Shown: positions 15,043 to 23,526 of the stretch, in pieces
Layout: each line of letters begins with the position of its first letter
Numbering within the stretch: position 1 is the first letter of the stretch
DNA from: Bacteroidales bacterium
GTDB lineage: Bacteria; Bacteroidota; Bacteroidia; Bacteroidales; WCHB1-69
DNA: 64,000 bases
Assembly (NCBI GenBank): GCA_024686335.1
Contig: JAILCI010000062.1
Coordinates: 1 to 64,000 of the forward strand
Direction: 5' to 3'
Notes under the pieces: model-generated
Told to the model about the DNA's origin: nothing
The model's database searches: none
Seen by the model: the letters and a program-made list of their open reading frames with translations, nothing else
Program-made: the position numbers and the translations under genes

Positions 15043-16713
15043 TTACTGTTTTACAACTTTAAAGTGTTGGGAAGCTCCGTTTCCAAGACTGACCTTGCCG
15101 AGATACAGTCCGGCGGGGAGGTCTTGCATTGGAATGGAGAGTTGCCATGAGGCGCTGCCAGAAAGTTGACGGACCATATTGCCATTGGCACTGTAGAGTT
15201 GCACGGTCTGAATCTCTTGTTTGTTATTAGAGATGTAGAGTTGGTTGGTGCAGGGGTTAGGCCATACCTCTATAGCGATAGGTTTGTAGACCGGCACGGC
15301 GGTGTGGCTAGTGTAGGCAGCGTAGAAATCAGGAATACCGTAACCGATGTCGTTGTTGGGGTTGTTGGCGCAGGAGCCGCTCTCACGCACGTATTGCATA
15401 ATCTGCTGTGAGGTGGCGGCGGGCAATGATTGCCATAAGCAGGCGCACAGACCAGCGGCCACGGGACCAGCCAAACTGGTGCCACTAGCATACCCATAGA
15501 AATAGTTGTACTCTGGATCTGGATAGACGCAAAGGGTGTTAACACCTACAGATGCAATGTCGGGTTTGATACGACCGTCGTAGGAAGGACCGCGCGAGGA
15601 GAAAGCACCAATAACACTGTCGATGCCAACGGCGGCAACGGATAGGATATCATAGGCATCGGCGGGATGGCCGATATGGTACCATTCACTGGTTCCTTCG
15701 TTACCTGCACTGACACAGACAACGACACCTTTCTGTCCTAGAGTGGTGGCAGCCAAAGAAGCGATACTGGAGACACCATCAACTTGTTCATATCCGAAGC
15801 TGGCCTGAGGAAAATCGGGGAAACCGCAATAACCCAAGGATGAGTTGATGACGTCTGCACCGATACTGTCGGCAATCTCAGCTGCGTAGGCCCAGAAGTC
15901 TTCTTCGATAAGTTGCTCAGAAGCGGGTTCTTCGGAACGGATAAGAAAATAGGATGCCTCGGGAGCTGTACCGACTAGAGAACCCTCTTGCTTGTTGCAC
16001 ATGGAAGAGGTTACCAAAGTGCCATGCTGATGTCCCAAGAACACATTGTTACGGAAAGGAATCAGGTCGCGAGTACCTACTAACTGGTTGTTATACCAAT
16101 CGTTGAAAATCTCAATGCTGTCCATGTGATCCCAACCGGCATCGAAGACAGCGATGAGCATACCCTCGCCACGGAAACCGTCATTGTGCAGCAGATGGCC
16201 ATTGTGGATGGCAATTTGAGCGTAACCCTCGCCGTAGTTGTATTGTTCTAAAATGGAGTCGCGAGTGGCGACAATAGGTTCCTGATAAGGAGGAATGGTC
16301 GGAGATGAGATTGGGTCTATCGACATCAACCAAGGGTCGTAAAAGGCCACTGGCAAGATGCTGTCTACAAAGGACAAGGCAGCAATTTGATCTATTTTTG
16401 TGCTGTCTGGACAATAGAGCGTCACTGTGTTCACCCACTTGGACTCGGCCAGTAATCGGATGGAGGGGTCCACACTCTGAAGCTGCTGTTTGTACTGCGG
16501 TGTGATGGGCAGGTCCTGCTCCGTGATGGCAATGTTGAAACGAGCCCGCTTTTCCAAAGCGCGCGCTGACAGATATTCAGACGGATTTTGGATGGTGAAA
16601 GGATTGTTGTCTTTGTCAGACAGATAAATACGATAACAATTGGGGGAAATCTGCTGTGCCATTAACATTGTAGACAGGCAGATAAAAATAAAGGTCAAGA
16701 TATGTTTTTTCAT
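15043..16713 (-). CDS. Secreted subtilisin-like (S8) serine protease with type IX sorting domain
   Basis: This 556-residue protease has a signal peptide (about residues 1-20, ending MLMAQ), a prodomain-like region to about 170, and the S8 catalytic domain. The triad is visible: Asp191 in VFDAGWD, His230 in LGHQHGT and Ser413 in ASGTSLAGP; the oxyanion Asn lies in SAGNEGT. Residues about 475-556 form a type A C-terminal sorting domain (EVWPNPCTNQLYI, DLPAGLYLGKV, ending FKVVKQ), so it should pass the outer membrane by the type IX system and be anchored or released there. The ATG at 16713 lies just 21 nt after the tRNA-Arg gene, leaving no room for its own promoter downstream of the tRNA. Confidence 0.92.
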   Translation of the reverse strand: MKKHILTFIFICLSTMLMAQQISPNCYRIYLSDKDNNPFTIQNPSEYLSARALEKRARFNIAITEQDLPITPQYKQQLQSVDPSIRLLAESKWVNTVTLYCPDSTKIDQIAALSFVDSILPVAFYDPWLMSIDPISSPTIPPYQEPIVATRDSILEQYNYGEGYAQIAIHNGHLLHNDGFRGEGMLIAVFDAGWDHMDSIEIFNDWYNNQLVGTRDLIPFRNNVFLGHQHGTLVTSSMCNKQEGSLVGTAPEASYFLIRSEEPASEQLIEEDFWAYAAEIADSIGADVINSSLGYCGFPDFPQASFGYEQVDGVSSIASLAATTLGQKGVVVCVSAGNEGTSEWYHIGHPADAYDILSVAAVGIDSVIGAFSSRGPSYDGRIKPDIASVGVNTLCVYPDPEYNYFYGYASGTSLAGPVAAGLCACLWQSLPAATSQQIMQYVRESGSCANNPNNDIGYGIPDFYAAYTSHTAVPVYKPIAIEVWPNPCTNQLYISNNKQEIQTVQLYSANGNMVRQLSGSASWQLSIPMQDLPAGLYLGKVSLGNGASQHFKVVKQ

Positions 16714-16734
16714 ATCATCACATATTTTGTTTAG

Positions 16735-16808
16735 TGACCCCGGCGGGATTCAAACCCACGACTTTCAGAACCGGAATCTGACGTTCTATTCAGCTGAACT
16801 ACGGGGCC
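16735..16808 (-). tRNA. tRNA-Arg (anticodon CCG)
   Basis: A 74-nt cloverleaf: acceptor GGCCCCG / CGGGGTC (one G-U), D-arm GTTCAGCTGAATAGAAC, anticodon stem TCAGA/TCTGA around loop TTCCGGT (anticodon CCG, reading CGG) and T-arm GTGGGTTTGAATCCCGC. Discriminator A; no CCA is encoded. A -7 box (TATTTTTG) lies at 16824-16831 on the minus strand. Confidence 0.93.
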
Positions 16809-16896
16809 ATAAAAATGAGGGTGCAAAAATAGATAAAAAGGAGAAGTTTCGCAAACTTAGAGTTCAATTTTTTGATACAATGTATTTTAATGTTTT

Positions 16897-16940
16897 ATAT
16901 TACTACCCCGCCTTTCAGCCCAGGGGCGGGGTAGTAATAT
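16897..16940. repeat. 16-bp perfect inverted repeat
   Basis: ATATTACTACCCCGCC (16897-16912) and GGCGGGGTAGTAATAT (16925-16940) are exact inverse copies around a 12-nt centre. There is no T run, so it is not a standard terminator. It lies upstream of the tRNA-Arg promoter. Confidence 0.9.
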
Positions 16941-16961
16941 GAATATTTTTTTCTACATACT

Positions 16962-17002
16962 GGTCGATGCACGCATCAAGATGGTCGATGCACGCATCGA
17001 CC
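16962..17002. repeat. GGTCGATG-type palindromes, copy 2 (one partial, one full)
   Basis: GGTCGATGCACGCATC (16962-16977) is followed by the full palindrome GGTCGATGCACGCATCGACC (16983-17002) and CTACAGG. The partial-plus-full arrangement recurs, inverted, at 24920-24961. Confidence 0.85.
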
Positions 17003-17033
17003 CTACAGGGAATCACCTGTTATCCGTTACAAT

Positions 17034-17075
17034 AACAGTTCAACAATTCAACAGTTCAACAATTCAACAACTTAA
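17034..17075. repeat. 8-bp tandem repeat AACARTTC, locus 1
   Basis: About five units alternating AACAGTTC and AACAATTC, ending in degenerate units, directly beyond the stop of leftward mntP. The same unit type recurs beyond trkH and serC. Confidence 0.85.
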
Positions 17076-17081
17076 CAACCC

Positions 17082-17633
17082 TCACCCTAACAGAATATGC
17101 AACCCGATACAGATAAGCACTATACCGCCAATTATCTCTGCAATATTGCTTTTCATCCGTTTGCCCAGGTGTTTGGTAAGTTGATATCCGATGATGGAGG
17201 CGGCGAAAGAGACGACCCCGATGATGACCACGGCCAGTACCATCGGGAAGTTCTCCATCAGGGAGAAGGAGAATCCCACTGCAAGAGCGTCTATGCTGGT
17301 GGCCACCGACAAGATGAGCACACTCTTGAGGGAGGTCATGTCTACCATTGTCTCACCATTGTCGCGCACTCCCTCGAAGATCATCTTACCGCCTATGAAG
17401 GCTAGGATAAGGAAGGCTATCCATGGGGCATAACGGGAGATGAACTGAGAGACAGAGACGCCAAGAAAATAGCCGATAACAGGCATCATCGCTTGGAAGA
17501 AACCAAAACAGAAAGCGAAAAAGAGGATGTTGCGCCAGCTGAGTTTAGGTTGGGTGAGCCCTGCAGTGCAGCTGACTGCGAAACAATCCATTGCTAAACT
17601 GACTGCTAGTAGGAATATGGTTACTATATTCAT
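17082..17633 (-). CDS. mntP: Putative manganese efflux pump MntP
   Basis: This 183-residue, six-helix inner-membrane protein belongs to the MntP (DUF204) family, which exports Mn2+. Two conserved acidic segments in hydrophobic helices support this: LAMDCFAVSCTAG near residue 16 and SIDALAVGFSFS near residue 113. Length is the usual 180-190. The start is ATG 17633. I looked for a yybP-ykoY manganese riboswitch in the leader and saw none. The AACARTTC repeat begins close after the stop codon. Confidence 0.92.
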   Translation of the reverse strand: MNIVTIFLLAVSLAMDCFAVSCTAGLTQPKLSWRNILFFAFCFGFFQAMMPVIGYFLGVSVSQFISRYAPWIAFLILAFIGGKMIFEGVRDNGETMVDMTSLKSVLILSVATSIDALAVGFSFSLMENFPMVLAVVIIGVVSFAASIIGYQLTKHLGKRMKSNIAEIIGGIVLICIGLHILLG

Positions 17634-17721
17634 AATGAGTGTTTTCTAATAGGTGATTGGCCTCTTATTTGCGTCTGAGCCGTGAAAAATTATTAAATCA
17701 GTCTTATATTAAAAAAAAATG

Positions 17722-17729
17722 TATTTTTG
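17722..17729 (+). promoter_or_regulatory. -7 promoter box for tRNA-Thr
   Basis: TATTTTTG followed by CC, 14 bp before the mature 5' end of the tRNA. Confidence 0.6.
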
Positions 17730-17743
17730 CCGCCGCAAAACAA

Positions 17744-17816
<73 letters not shown>

Positions 17817-17823
17817 CGAAATT

Positions 17824-17855
17824 AAGAGGTTCTCAATTGAGAACCTCTTTTTTTT
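17824..17855. terminator. Terminator shared by tRNA-Thr and the PfkB kinase gene
   Basis: AAGAGGTTCTCAA and TTGAGAACCTCTT form a perfect 13-bp inverted repeat with eight T on the right. It ends the tRNA transcript and overlaps the stop region of the leftward kinase gene. Confidence 0.9.
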
Positions 17856-18816
17856 ATAGTTTTTTCTGTACTTCTTGCCAAACCTCGTCGGGCAACTTGG
17901 CGCCCACATATTCAATCATACGGGCGGAAAGCCATGAGGCCAGGTTGCCAGACTGTAATGCGGAGAGGCCGTTCAAATAGCCATAGAGGAAACCAGCAGC
18001 ATAGATGTCGCCGGCACCCGTGGTGTCAATTCGGTTTGCCTCTTCGGGTTCTATTTTGGTAATCTCACCGTTCATGTAGATGAAGGATCCATCCTTGCCG
18101 ATCTTCACAATGGCGACATCACAATATTCAGCGAGTACTTTCAGCGCCTCCACGCCCTCTTTATGGGTAAAGGCTTTAGCCTCTTCCTCGTTGGCGAAGA
18201 CGATATCGACGTAGTCGCGGAGAAGCATCTCCACAAAGTCGTAGTGTTCTTCGATGAGGTTGTAGCTGGCCATGTCCATGGAAATTTTAAGACCTTGGGC
18301 CTTAGCGGCTTGGCATACGCGTAAAATCAGATCGTGGTTAAAAATAAGGTATCCCTCTACATGGATGAGGTCGTATTGGGAGAGTACGGAGGGGTCAAGT
18401 TCCTCGGCAGTCATCTCGGCGGCAGCACCCAAATAGGTAGCAAAAGTGCGCTCCCCGTCGTCGGTGATGTAGGTAGTGGCGATGCCCGTATCAGTATCGG
18501 AGTGGATAAGGTGTGGTTTGACGCCAAAGCGTTCCATCTCGCGGCGGAAGAAGTCGCCGATTTCATCCTTGCCCACCTTGCCAATATAGCCGGCAGGCAT
18601 ACCCAGACGAGCCAACGCGTGAATGGTGTTGGAGGTGGAACCGCCAGTGGCACACACTTGCTTCATATTCTCTATCTGCTTGTGCAGCTCTTTTTTACGG
18701 TCTGCATCTATCATGCTCATGCCGCCTTTCTGCAACCCGCAGTCGGCTATTATTTTTTCCTCAACATTCACTAAAATGTCCACTAACGCATTTCCTATTC
18801 CTAATACTTTTTTCAT
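17854..18816 (-). CDS. PfkB-family carbohydrate/nucleoside kinase (adenosine-kinase-like)
   Basis: This 320-residue PfkB kinase phosphorylates a sugar or nucleoside from ATP. It shows the N-terminal GNALVDILV, the first signature region ATGGSTSNTIHALARLG, and the second signature DTTGAGDIYAAGFLYG with the catalytic Asp. The sequence pattern is closest to the adenosine kinase-like group of Bacteroidota; ribokinase or fructokinase activity remains possible. A -7 box lies at 18857-18864 on the minus strand. The gene stands alone between the tRNA-Thr terminator and a tandem repeat. Confidence 0.85.
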   Translation of the reverse strand: MKKVLGIGNALVDILVNVEEKIIADCGLQKGGMSMIDADRKKELHKQIENMKQVCATGGSTSNTIHALARLGMPAGYIGKVGKDEIGDFFRREMERFGVKPHLIHSDTDTGIATTYITDDGERTFATYLGAAAEMTAEELDPSVLSQYDLIHVEGYLIFNHDLILRVCQAAKAQGLKISMDMASYNLIEEHYDFVEMLLRDYVDIVFANEEEAKAFTHKEGVEALKVLAEYCDVAIVKIGKDGSFIYMNGEITKIEPEEANRIDTTGAGDIYAAGFLYGYLNGLSALQSGNLASWLSARMIEYVGAKLPDEVWQEVQKKL

Positions 18817-18880
18817 CTATAATACTTTTAATGTTCTACAAAATTAAATGAGGTGGCAAAGATACAATTTTTAGGGGATA

Positions 18881-19033
18881 GATGATAGGGTATAGGGGAT
18901 AGTGATGAGTGGATAATAGATAAAAGTTAAAAGATGATAGGGTATAGGGGATAGTGATAGGTAGATAATAGATAAAAGTTAATAGATAATAGGGTATAGG
19001 GGATAGTGATAAGTAGATAGATAAAAGTTAATA
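18881..19033. repeat. Tandem repeat, three units of about 52 bp
   Basis: Units begin at 18881, 18933 and 18985. Each reads GATGATAGGGTATAGGGGAT, then AGTGATRAGTRGATAATAGA and TAAAAGTTAA; the third is 3 bp shorter. A-plus-T-rich with strong purine bias on the + strand. It fills the gap between the kinase promoter and the end of trkH. Confidence 0.9.
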
Positions 19034-19048
19034 GTTGGAGGGATCCCC

Positions 19049-19083
19049 AACAATTAAACAGTTCAACAAATCAACAGTTAAAC
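19049..19083. repeat. 8-bp tandem repeat AACARTTC, locus 2
   Basis: Four degenerate units (AACAATTA, AACAGTTC, AACAAATC, AACAGTTA) lie just beyond the stop of the leftward trkH gene. Confidence 0.75.
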
Positions 19084-19086
19084 ATC

Positions 19087-20895
19087 CTAACCAACCATGA
19101 TGTACATGTCCGGATACTCGTGCTGTGACTCTTTCTTCTGTTTGGTCAGGGCAAAGGCGATGGTCAAGGTGCCGATACGGCCGATGTACATGTCGAAGAT
19201 CAAGATCAGCTTGGCCGCCCAGTTCCATGTTGCCGGGGCACCTGTGGAGAGACCACATGTGGTGAAGCCGGAAGTGGTCTCAAAAAGAGCTTCCAACAAT
19301 GGCACATCTGGCTGCACAACAGAAATGAGGAAACAGGAAACGAAGATGAAGATGAGAGACATGGTCACGATGGTGCTGGCACGGTCTACCATGGAGAAGG
19401 GAATTGTCCGATGGTTATACTCCAGCCTTTTTTTACCCATGACCGTAGCTTGCATACTTTTGGCCAGTACAAACAGTGTAGTGGTCTTGATGCCGCCACC
19501 CGTAGATCCGGGAGCTCCTCCAATGAACATTAAAACCACGATGATCATCACCGAAGAGAGATGCATGCTATTGATATCCAATACGGTGAAGCCAGAAGTA
19601 CGACAGGTAACAATCTGGAAAATGGAAACGAAAATCTTATCAAAAATCCCTCGTCCAGAAAGGGTGTTATTGCTCTCCAAGAAGAAAAAGAGAATAGAAC
19701 ATACGATGATAAGTCCTAATGTGGTGACCAACACAACTTGTGTCTGCGGCATCAGTTTTTTCCATTTGTATTTGTTGCGCTGACGGATGTAGCGGCCGCT
19801 GAAAAAATCACGGATGGTCAGGAATCCAATGCCCCCAAGAAAGACCAGTGACATCATTACAATTTGTGGGAAGTATGTATCGCTGACACCCATTTCGAGA
19901 AGGCTCTTATCCACCAAAACAAAACCACCATTATTGAATGCGGAGATGGCGTAGAAGAGCGAGTAGAAGAGATTTTGCCCGTCGGAGTGGAAGATGCCGG
20001 TTGTCTTCCAATAGATGAAAAGCAGTGCGGCGCCCACTAGTTCGATAGTGAAGGTGGTCAGCACAATGCTGCGGACCAGTGAGACAGTGTCTGCCAACTG
20101 GTCAGTATTCATAATGTCGCGTACCATATATTGGTAACGTAGTCCAACATAGGATTTCGATAGGAATGTGGAGAAGAAAGTTGCAAAGGATAGGATACTC
20201 ATACCACCCAACTGAACCAGAACCATAATGACAAACTGTCCCTTCATGGTGAATGTCAAGCCTGTGCTCACTGTTGTCAAACCCGTGATACAGCTGGCGC
20301 TCGTGGCAGTAAACAACGCATCAATAAAGGAGATGCCGTTCGTCGTCATTCTTGGCATTGATAAAAGGATCGTACCTACTACTATCAAAATCGCGAAGGA
20401 GAGCAACATCAGCACAGGAGGACTGATCTTATGCCGCCCCATCAGACCGCTGACCTTTGTAAACTCTATCAACACGATGATGAGGAAATAGAATTGAATA
20501 AACAGCAGATAGTAGTTTTCAAAATTGATGGAACTGATCATTCTCAAATCAAAATTGAAAACGAAATAGGAGACAAACTGTAGGATCAGCAATGCGATAA
20601 TAATACCCTCAAACCACGATCGTTTCAGATATTCGATGCGGTGTAGTGAGTAAAAGAGCATCAGGAAATATTTGACTACGTAGAAGAATAAGCTGCCGAA
20701 GATGACCCAACGGAAAACATTCTTTAGATGTGTGGAGATGTAGAAACCGTGATAGCAAATGATGCACGCGATCGTTGTCAATGACACGATCAAACTGAGC
20801 ACCTGCAGAATGCGATACACCTTCTCTTTGTGCATCGCAATGTGGATCTTCAGTTTGCTGTGGGTGTATTCCTTATGTGATTTATTAAACCACAT
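19087..20895 (-). CDS. trkH: Potassium uptake protein, TrkH/KtrB family membrane subunit
   Basis: This 602-residue integral membrane protein forms the K+ translocating subunit of a Trk/Ktr system. The four pore-loop regions are visible as TATSASCITGLTTVS, YAISAFNNGGFVL, TCRTSGFTVLDIN and ETTSGFTTCGLSTG, each with the key Gly, and helix segments in between, including GGAPGSTGGGIKTTTL. The start, ATG 20895, overlaps the trkA stop by one base (TAATG), so translation is probably coupled. A later start at MHKEKVYRI is possible. Its partner TrkA binds nucleotide and gates it. Confidence 0.93.
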   Translation of the reverse strand: MWFNKSHKEYTHSKLKIHIAMHKEKVYRILQVLSLIVSLTTIACIICYHGFYISTHLKNVFRWVIFGSLFFYVVKYFLMLFYSLHRIEYLKRSWFEGIIIALLILQFVSYFVFNFDLRMISSINFENYYLLFIQFYFLIIVLIEFTKVSGLMGRHKISPPVLMLLSFAILIVVGTILLSMPRMTTNGISFIDALFTATSASCITGLTTVSTGLTFTMKGQFVIMVLVQLGGMSILSFATFFSTFLSKSYVGLRYQYMVRDIMNTDQLADTVSLVRSIVLTTFTIELVGAALLFIYWKTTGIFHSDGQNLFYSLFYAISAFNNGGFVLVDKSLLEMGVSDTYFPQIVMMSLVFLGGIGFLTIRDFFSGRYIRQRNKYKWKKLMPQTQVVLVTTLGLIIVCSILFFFLESNNTLSGRGIFDKIFVSIFQIVTCRTSGFTVLDINSMHLSSVMIIVVLMFIGGAPGSTGGGIKTTTLFVLAKSMQATVMGKKRLEYNHRTIPFSMVDRASTIVTMSLIFIFVSCFLISVVQPDVPLLEALFETTSGFTTCGLSTGAPATWNWAAKLILIFDMYIGRIGTLTIAFALTKQKKESQHEYPDMYIMVG

Positions 20896-21593
20896 TACAT
20901 GTTGATTTTTATAAAGTTATCCAAGTCGCTTTCCTTGCCGAAGAGGACAAAGACGTCATTTTTCTGGATTACCGTGGAGGTGTCAGGCACACCGATAATA
21001 TGCTGCTCCAATTGATCATTTTCTTCAATATCTTTTGTTGGGAAGGAGCGGCGGATAGTGATAAGACTCAGCTTATGATTATCTCGGAAGTCAATGTCGC
21101 CGAGGCTCAATCCTTCAAGGCTATCAGGGGCGATAATCTCAGCAACCTTGTATCCATCAGGTAGTTGTAGATATGAGATAATGCTAGGGTTTGTCAGACG
21201 TTCTGCGAGCAGTGCGCCCACCTCGTCTTCCGGGGAGAGGAACTCGCTGATGCCCATCTTGGAGAGGATGGTGCGTTGGTTCTCGCCCATCACGCGGCAG
21301 ATGATGCGTTTGACACCCAAATCCAGCAGGTTTGCGGTGCAGAGCAGACGCCCCACAAAGTCGTTGCCAATGGCAACAATAGCCACGTCAAAGTTTTGGA
21401 TGTTCTCATTGATTAACGCTCTTTTGTTGGTTGCGTCGGTGCAGACGGCATAGGCTACATCTTCAGAGATATCTTGTACAACCTTTATATTGTTGTCTAT
21501 TACAAGAACTTCGTTTCCCTTTTCGGAGAGGGCTCTACTGATAGCCTGGCCAAAATGTCCGGCGCCAATCACCACAAATTTATCCTGTGCCAT
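20895..21593 (-). CDS. trkA: Potassium uptake regulatory subunit TrkA (RCK domain)
   Basis: This 232-residue cytoplasmic RCK protein gates TrkH in response to NAD(H) or nucleotides. The N-terminal Rossmann motif is VVIGAGHFGQAISRAL, with VLVIDNN acid ending strand 2, and a C-terminal TrkA-C-like part (about residues 140-220). The start at ATG 21593 (MAQDKFVVIGAG) is chosen over an upstream frame that would precede the promoter; a -7 box lies at 21618-21625 on the minus strand. It forms an operon with trkH. Confidence 0.92.
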   Translation of the reverse strand: MAQDKFVVIGAGHFGQAISRALSEKGNEVLVIDNNIKVVQDISEDVAYAVCTDATNKRALINENIQNFDVAIVAIGNDFVGRLLCTANLLDLGVKRIICRVMGENQRTILSKMGISEFLSPEDEVGALLAERLTNPSIISYLQLPDGYKVAEIIAPDSLEGLSLGDIDFRDNHKLSLITIRRSFPTKDIEENDQLEQHIIGVPDTSTVIQKNDVFVLFGKESDLDNFIKINM

Positions 21594-21840
21594 AATCGTG
21601 ATTTTATAAATAAGTGGCAAAAATAATAAAAAGAAGATAGAGTCGGCAAAATGAGTGTATAAAAATGTTTTTTGGATGGTTGATGATTGATGGGGCAGGA
21701 TATATTGAGGGTTGCTGAGGCAGACCGGAGGTCTGCATGGGAATGATGGGATTTATAATTAAATCAGGAGGTTATATACATGATGGCACAACAAAGACGA
21801 GTACAAGTCAAAAATATTTGCATTTTAACTTAAACATGAT
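21594..21840. other. Intergenic stretch with one small palindrome
   Basis: Nothing coding is convincing. GCAGACC and GGTCTGC (21720-21736) form a short inverted repeat around GGA. The trkA promoter is at the left end. The stretch leads into the G+C-rich block at 21841. Confidence 0.5.
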
Positions 21841-22080
21841 TTACCGAGGCATCTGCCCATAGAGCACGCGGGCGGGCAGGCCGACATGCGGTGCGGACGC
21901 GGCGTGAATGGCCGGCCTCCAACAGCGGCGTGCAAAGGCGCTTGCGTTTACAAAAATGCATGCCTTCCGTGTATTTTCTCTTTTGCCACATGTTGCATTT
22001 TTGTTCCCGTTTGCCGCCGAAGTCAGAGGGCGGACAGAGCGGGTGGGATTCATCTCGGCTTGATCTTTTGGCAACATACT
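21841..22080 (-). other. G+C-rich block with a 78-codon open frame of unknown nature
   Basis: This block is clearly richer in G+C than the flanking intergenic DNA. On the minus strand it holds a 78-codon frame from 22077 to 21841 (start MLPKDQAEMNPTRSVRP, later NGNKNATCGKRENTRKAC, ending GQMPR). Two overlapping frames are open as well, so coding is not proven. It could be a short gene, a structured RNA or a dispersed repeat. I have an impression of similar short frames in other Bacteroidales, which is unverified. Confidence 0.35.
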
Positions 22081-22174
22081 TAGGCATACAAGATGCCATC
22101 AGGTATATAGTCCCCTAAAATTATTATTTGTGGTTTTATCACCATTCCATTCCATAACAACCGATAAATTTTAT

Positions 22175-22182
22175 TACTTTTG
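22175..22182 (+). promoter_or_regulatory. -7 promoter box for purB
   Basis: TACTTTTG followed by CGC, 22 bp before the ATG at 22204. Confidence 0.65.
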
Positions 22183-22203
22183 CGCTTCACAAAAACAAGA
22201 GCT

Positions 22204-23499
22204 ATGATACCACGTTATTCGCGTCCGGAGATGAGCGCCGTCTGGACTGAAGAGAACAAATTCGGTGCCTACCTGAAAGTTGAAATTGAAGCTGCTGCTG
22301 CATGGAGCAAGCTGGGAGTCATCCCCGCTGAGGATGTACAGAAACTACGCGACAAGGCCACATTCAAGGTGGAGCGCATCTATGAGATCGAACAGGAGAC
22401 GCGTCACGACATCGTAGCTTTTACTCGTGCCGTTAGCGAGTCATTGGGCGACGAGCGCAAGTGGGTTCACTACGGGCTCACCTCTACAGATGTGGTAGAT
22501 ACTGCCAATGGTTACTTGTTGCTGCAGGCAAACAATATCCTCCGTGCTGATTTGCAGCGTTTTATGGACATTTTGAAGAAGCGTGCCTATGAGTTTAAGG
22601 ATACTCCCTGCATTGGTCGTACGCACGGCGTCCATGCTGACATCACTGCTCTGGGTCTAAAATGGGCTCTCTGGTATGAAGAGATGAAACGCAATATGGA
22701 CCGCTTCGAGGCTGCCGCCGCTGATGTGGAGTGCGGCAAGATTAGCGGTGCCGTGGGCAACTTCGCCAACACACCGCCCTTCGTGCAGGACTATGTGTGC
22801 GAACAATTAGGCATTCACTCCGCCAACATCTCCACCCAGGTGCTGCAACGCGACCGCCACGCCCACTACATGGCCACCTTGGCCCTCATCGGTTCTACGA
22901 TGGAGCAGATGGCCATAGAGGTCCGCCACTGGCAACGCACCGAACTGCGTGAGGCTGAAGAGGCTTTTGGCAAAGGTCAGAAGGGCTCCTCCGCAATGCC
23001 GCACAAACGTAATCCCATCGGAAGCGAGAACATGTGCGGCTGTGCCAGAATCTTGCGCGGCTACATGGTCAGCGCCTACGAGGACATCCCTCTTTGGCAC
23101 GAGCGCGACATCTCCCACTCCTCCGCCGAGCGCATCATGCTGCCTGACGCTACCATTCTCCTCGACTATATGCTCAACCGTTTCGGCAGAATTCTTGAGA
23201 ACCTCGTCGTCTTCCCCGAGAATATGCTGAAACATATCTACATGACCAACAAGGTGATATTTGCCCAGCGCGTCATGACTGCCCTCATCAACAAAGGCTT
23301 TGTCCGCGAGAAAGCCTACGATCTCGTGCAACCAATCGCTATGAAAGCATGGTTCGATGGTCATGATTACCAGGAACTTCTGCTCCAAAACGAGACCATC
23401 CAACAGTATTTCACCCCAGAAGAGTTGGCTCAGTGCTTCACTCTTGAATATTATATGAAAGAGGTCCCGACTATTTTCGAAAGAGTGTTCGGAAAATAA
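22204..23499 (+). CDS. purB: Adenylosuccinate lyase
   Basis: This 431-residue cytoplasmic lyase cleaves SAICAR and adenylosuccinate, releasing fumarate, in purine synthesis. The fumarase/aspartase signature [16 protein letters not shown] is present, preceded by [13 protein letters not shown] and GRTHGVHA (active-site His). It starts [14 protein letters not shown], as in the Bacillus-type enzyme of about 430 residues. The start is ATG 22204; the upstream in-frame TTG lies in the promoter. A SanA-like gene begins 27 bp after the stop and may be co-transcribed. Confidence 0.95.
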   Translation: MIPRYSRPEMSAVWTEENKFGAYLKVEIEAAAAWSKLGVIPAEDVQKLRDKATFKVERIYEIEQETRHDIVAFTRAVSESLGDERKWVHYGLTSTDVVDTANGYLLLQANNILRADLQRFMDILKKRAYEFKDTPCIGRTHGVHADITALGLKWALWYEEMKRNMDRFEAAAADVECGKISGAVGNFANTPPFVQDYVCEQLGIHSANISTQVLQRDRHAHYMATLALIGSTMEQMAIEVRHWQRTELREAEEAFGKGQKGSSAMPHKRNPIGSENMCGCARILRGYMVSAYEDIPLWHERDISHSSAERIMLPDATILLDYMLNRFGRILENLVVFPENMLKHIYMTNKVIFAQRVMTALINKGFVREKAYDLVQPIAMKAWFDGHDYQELLLQNETIQQYFTPEELAQCFTLEYYMKEVPTIFERVFGK

Positions 23500-23526
23500 T
23501 AAAAAGCTCAATCTATATAACTTATC

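Noticed and set aside
17634-17721. Manganese riboswitch upstream of mntP
   Set aside because: The leader is short and A+T-rich and shows no yybP-ykoY-like paired elements.
22807-23511. 234-codon frame on the minus strand
   Set aside because: It is antisense to purB, which carries the lyase signature.
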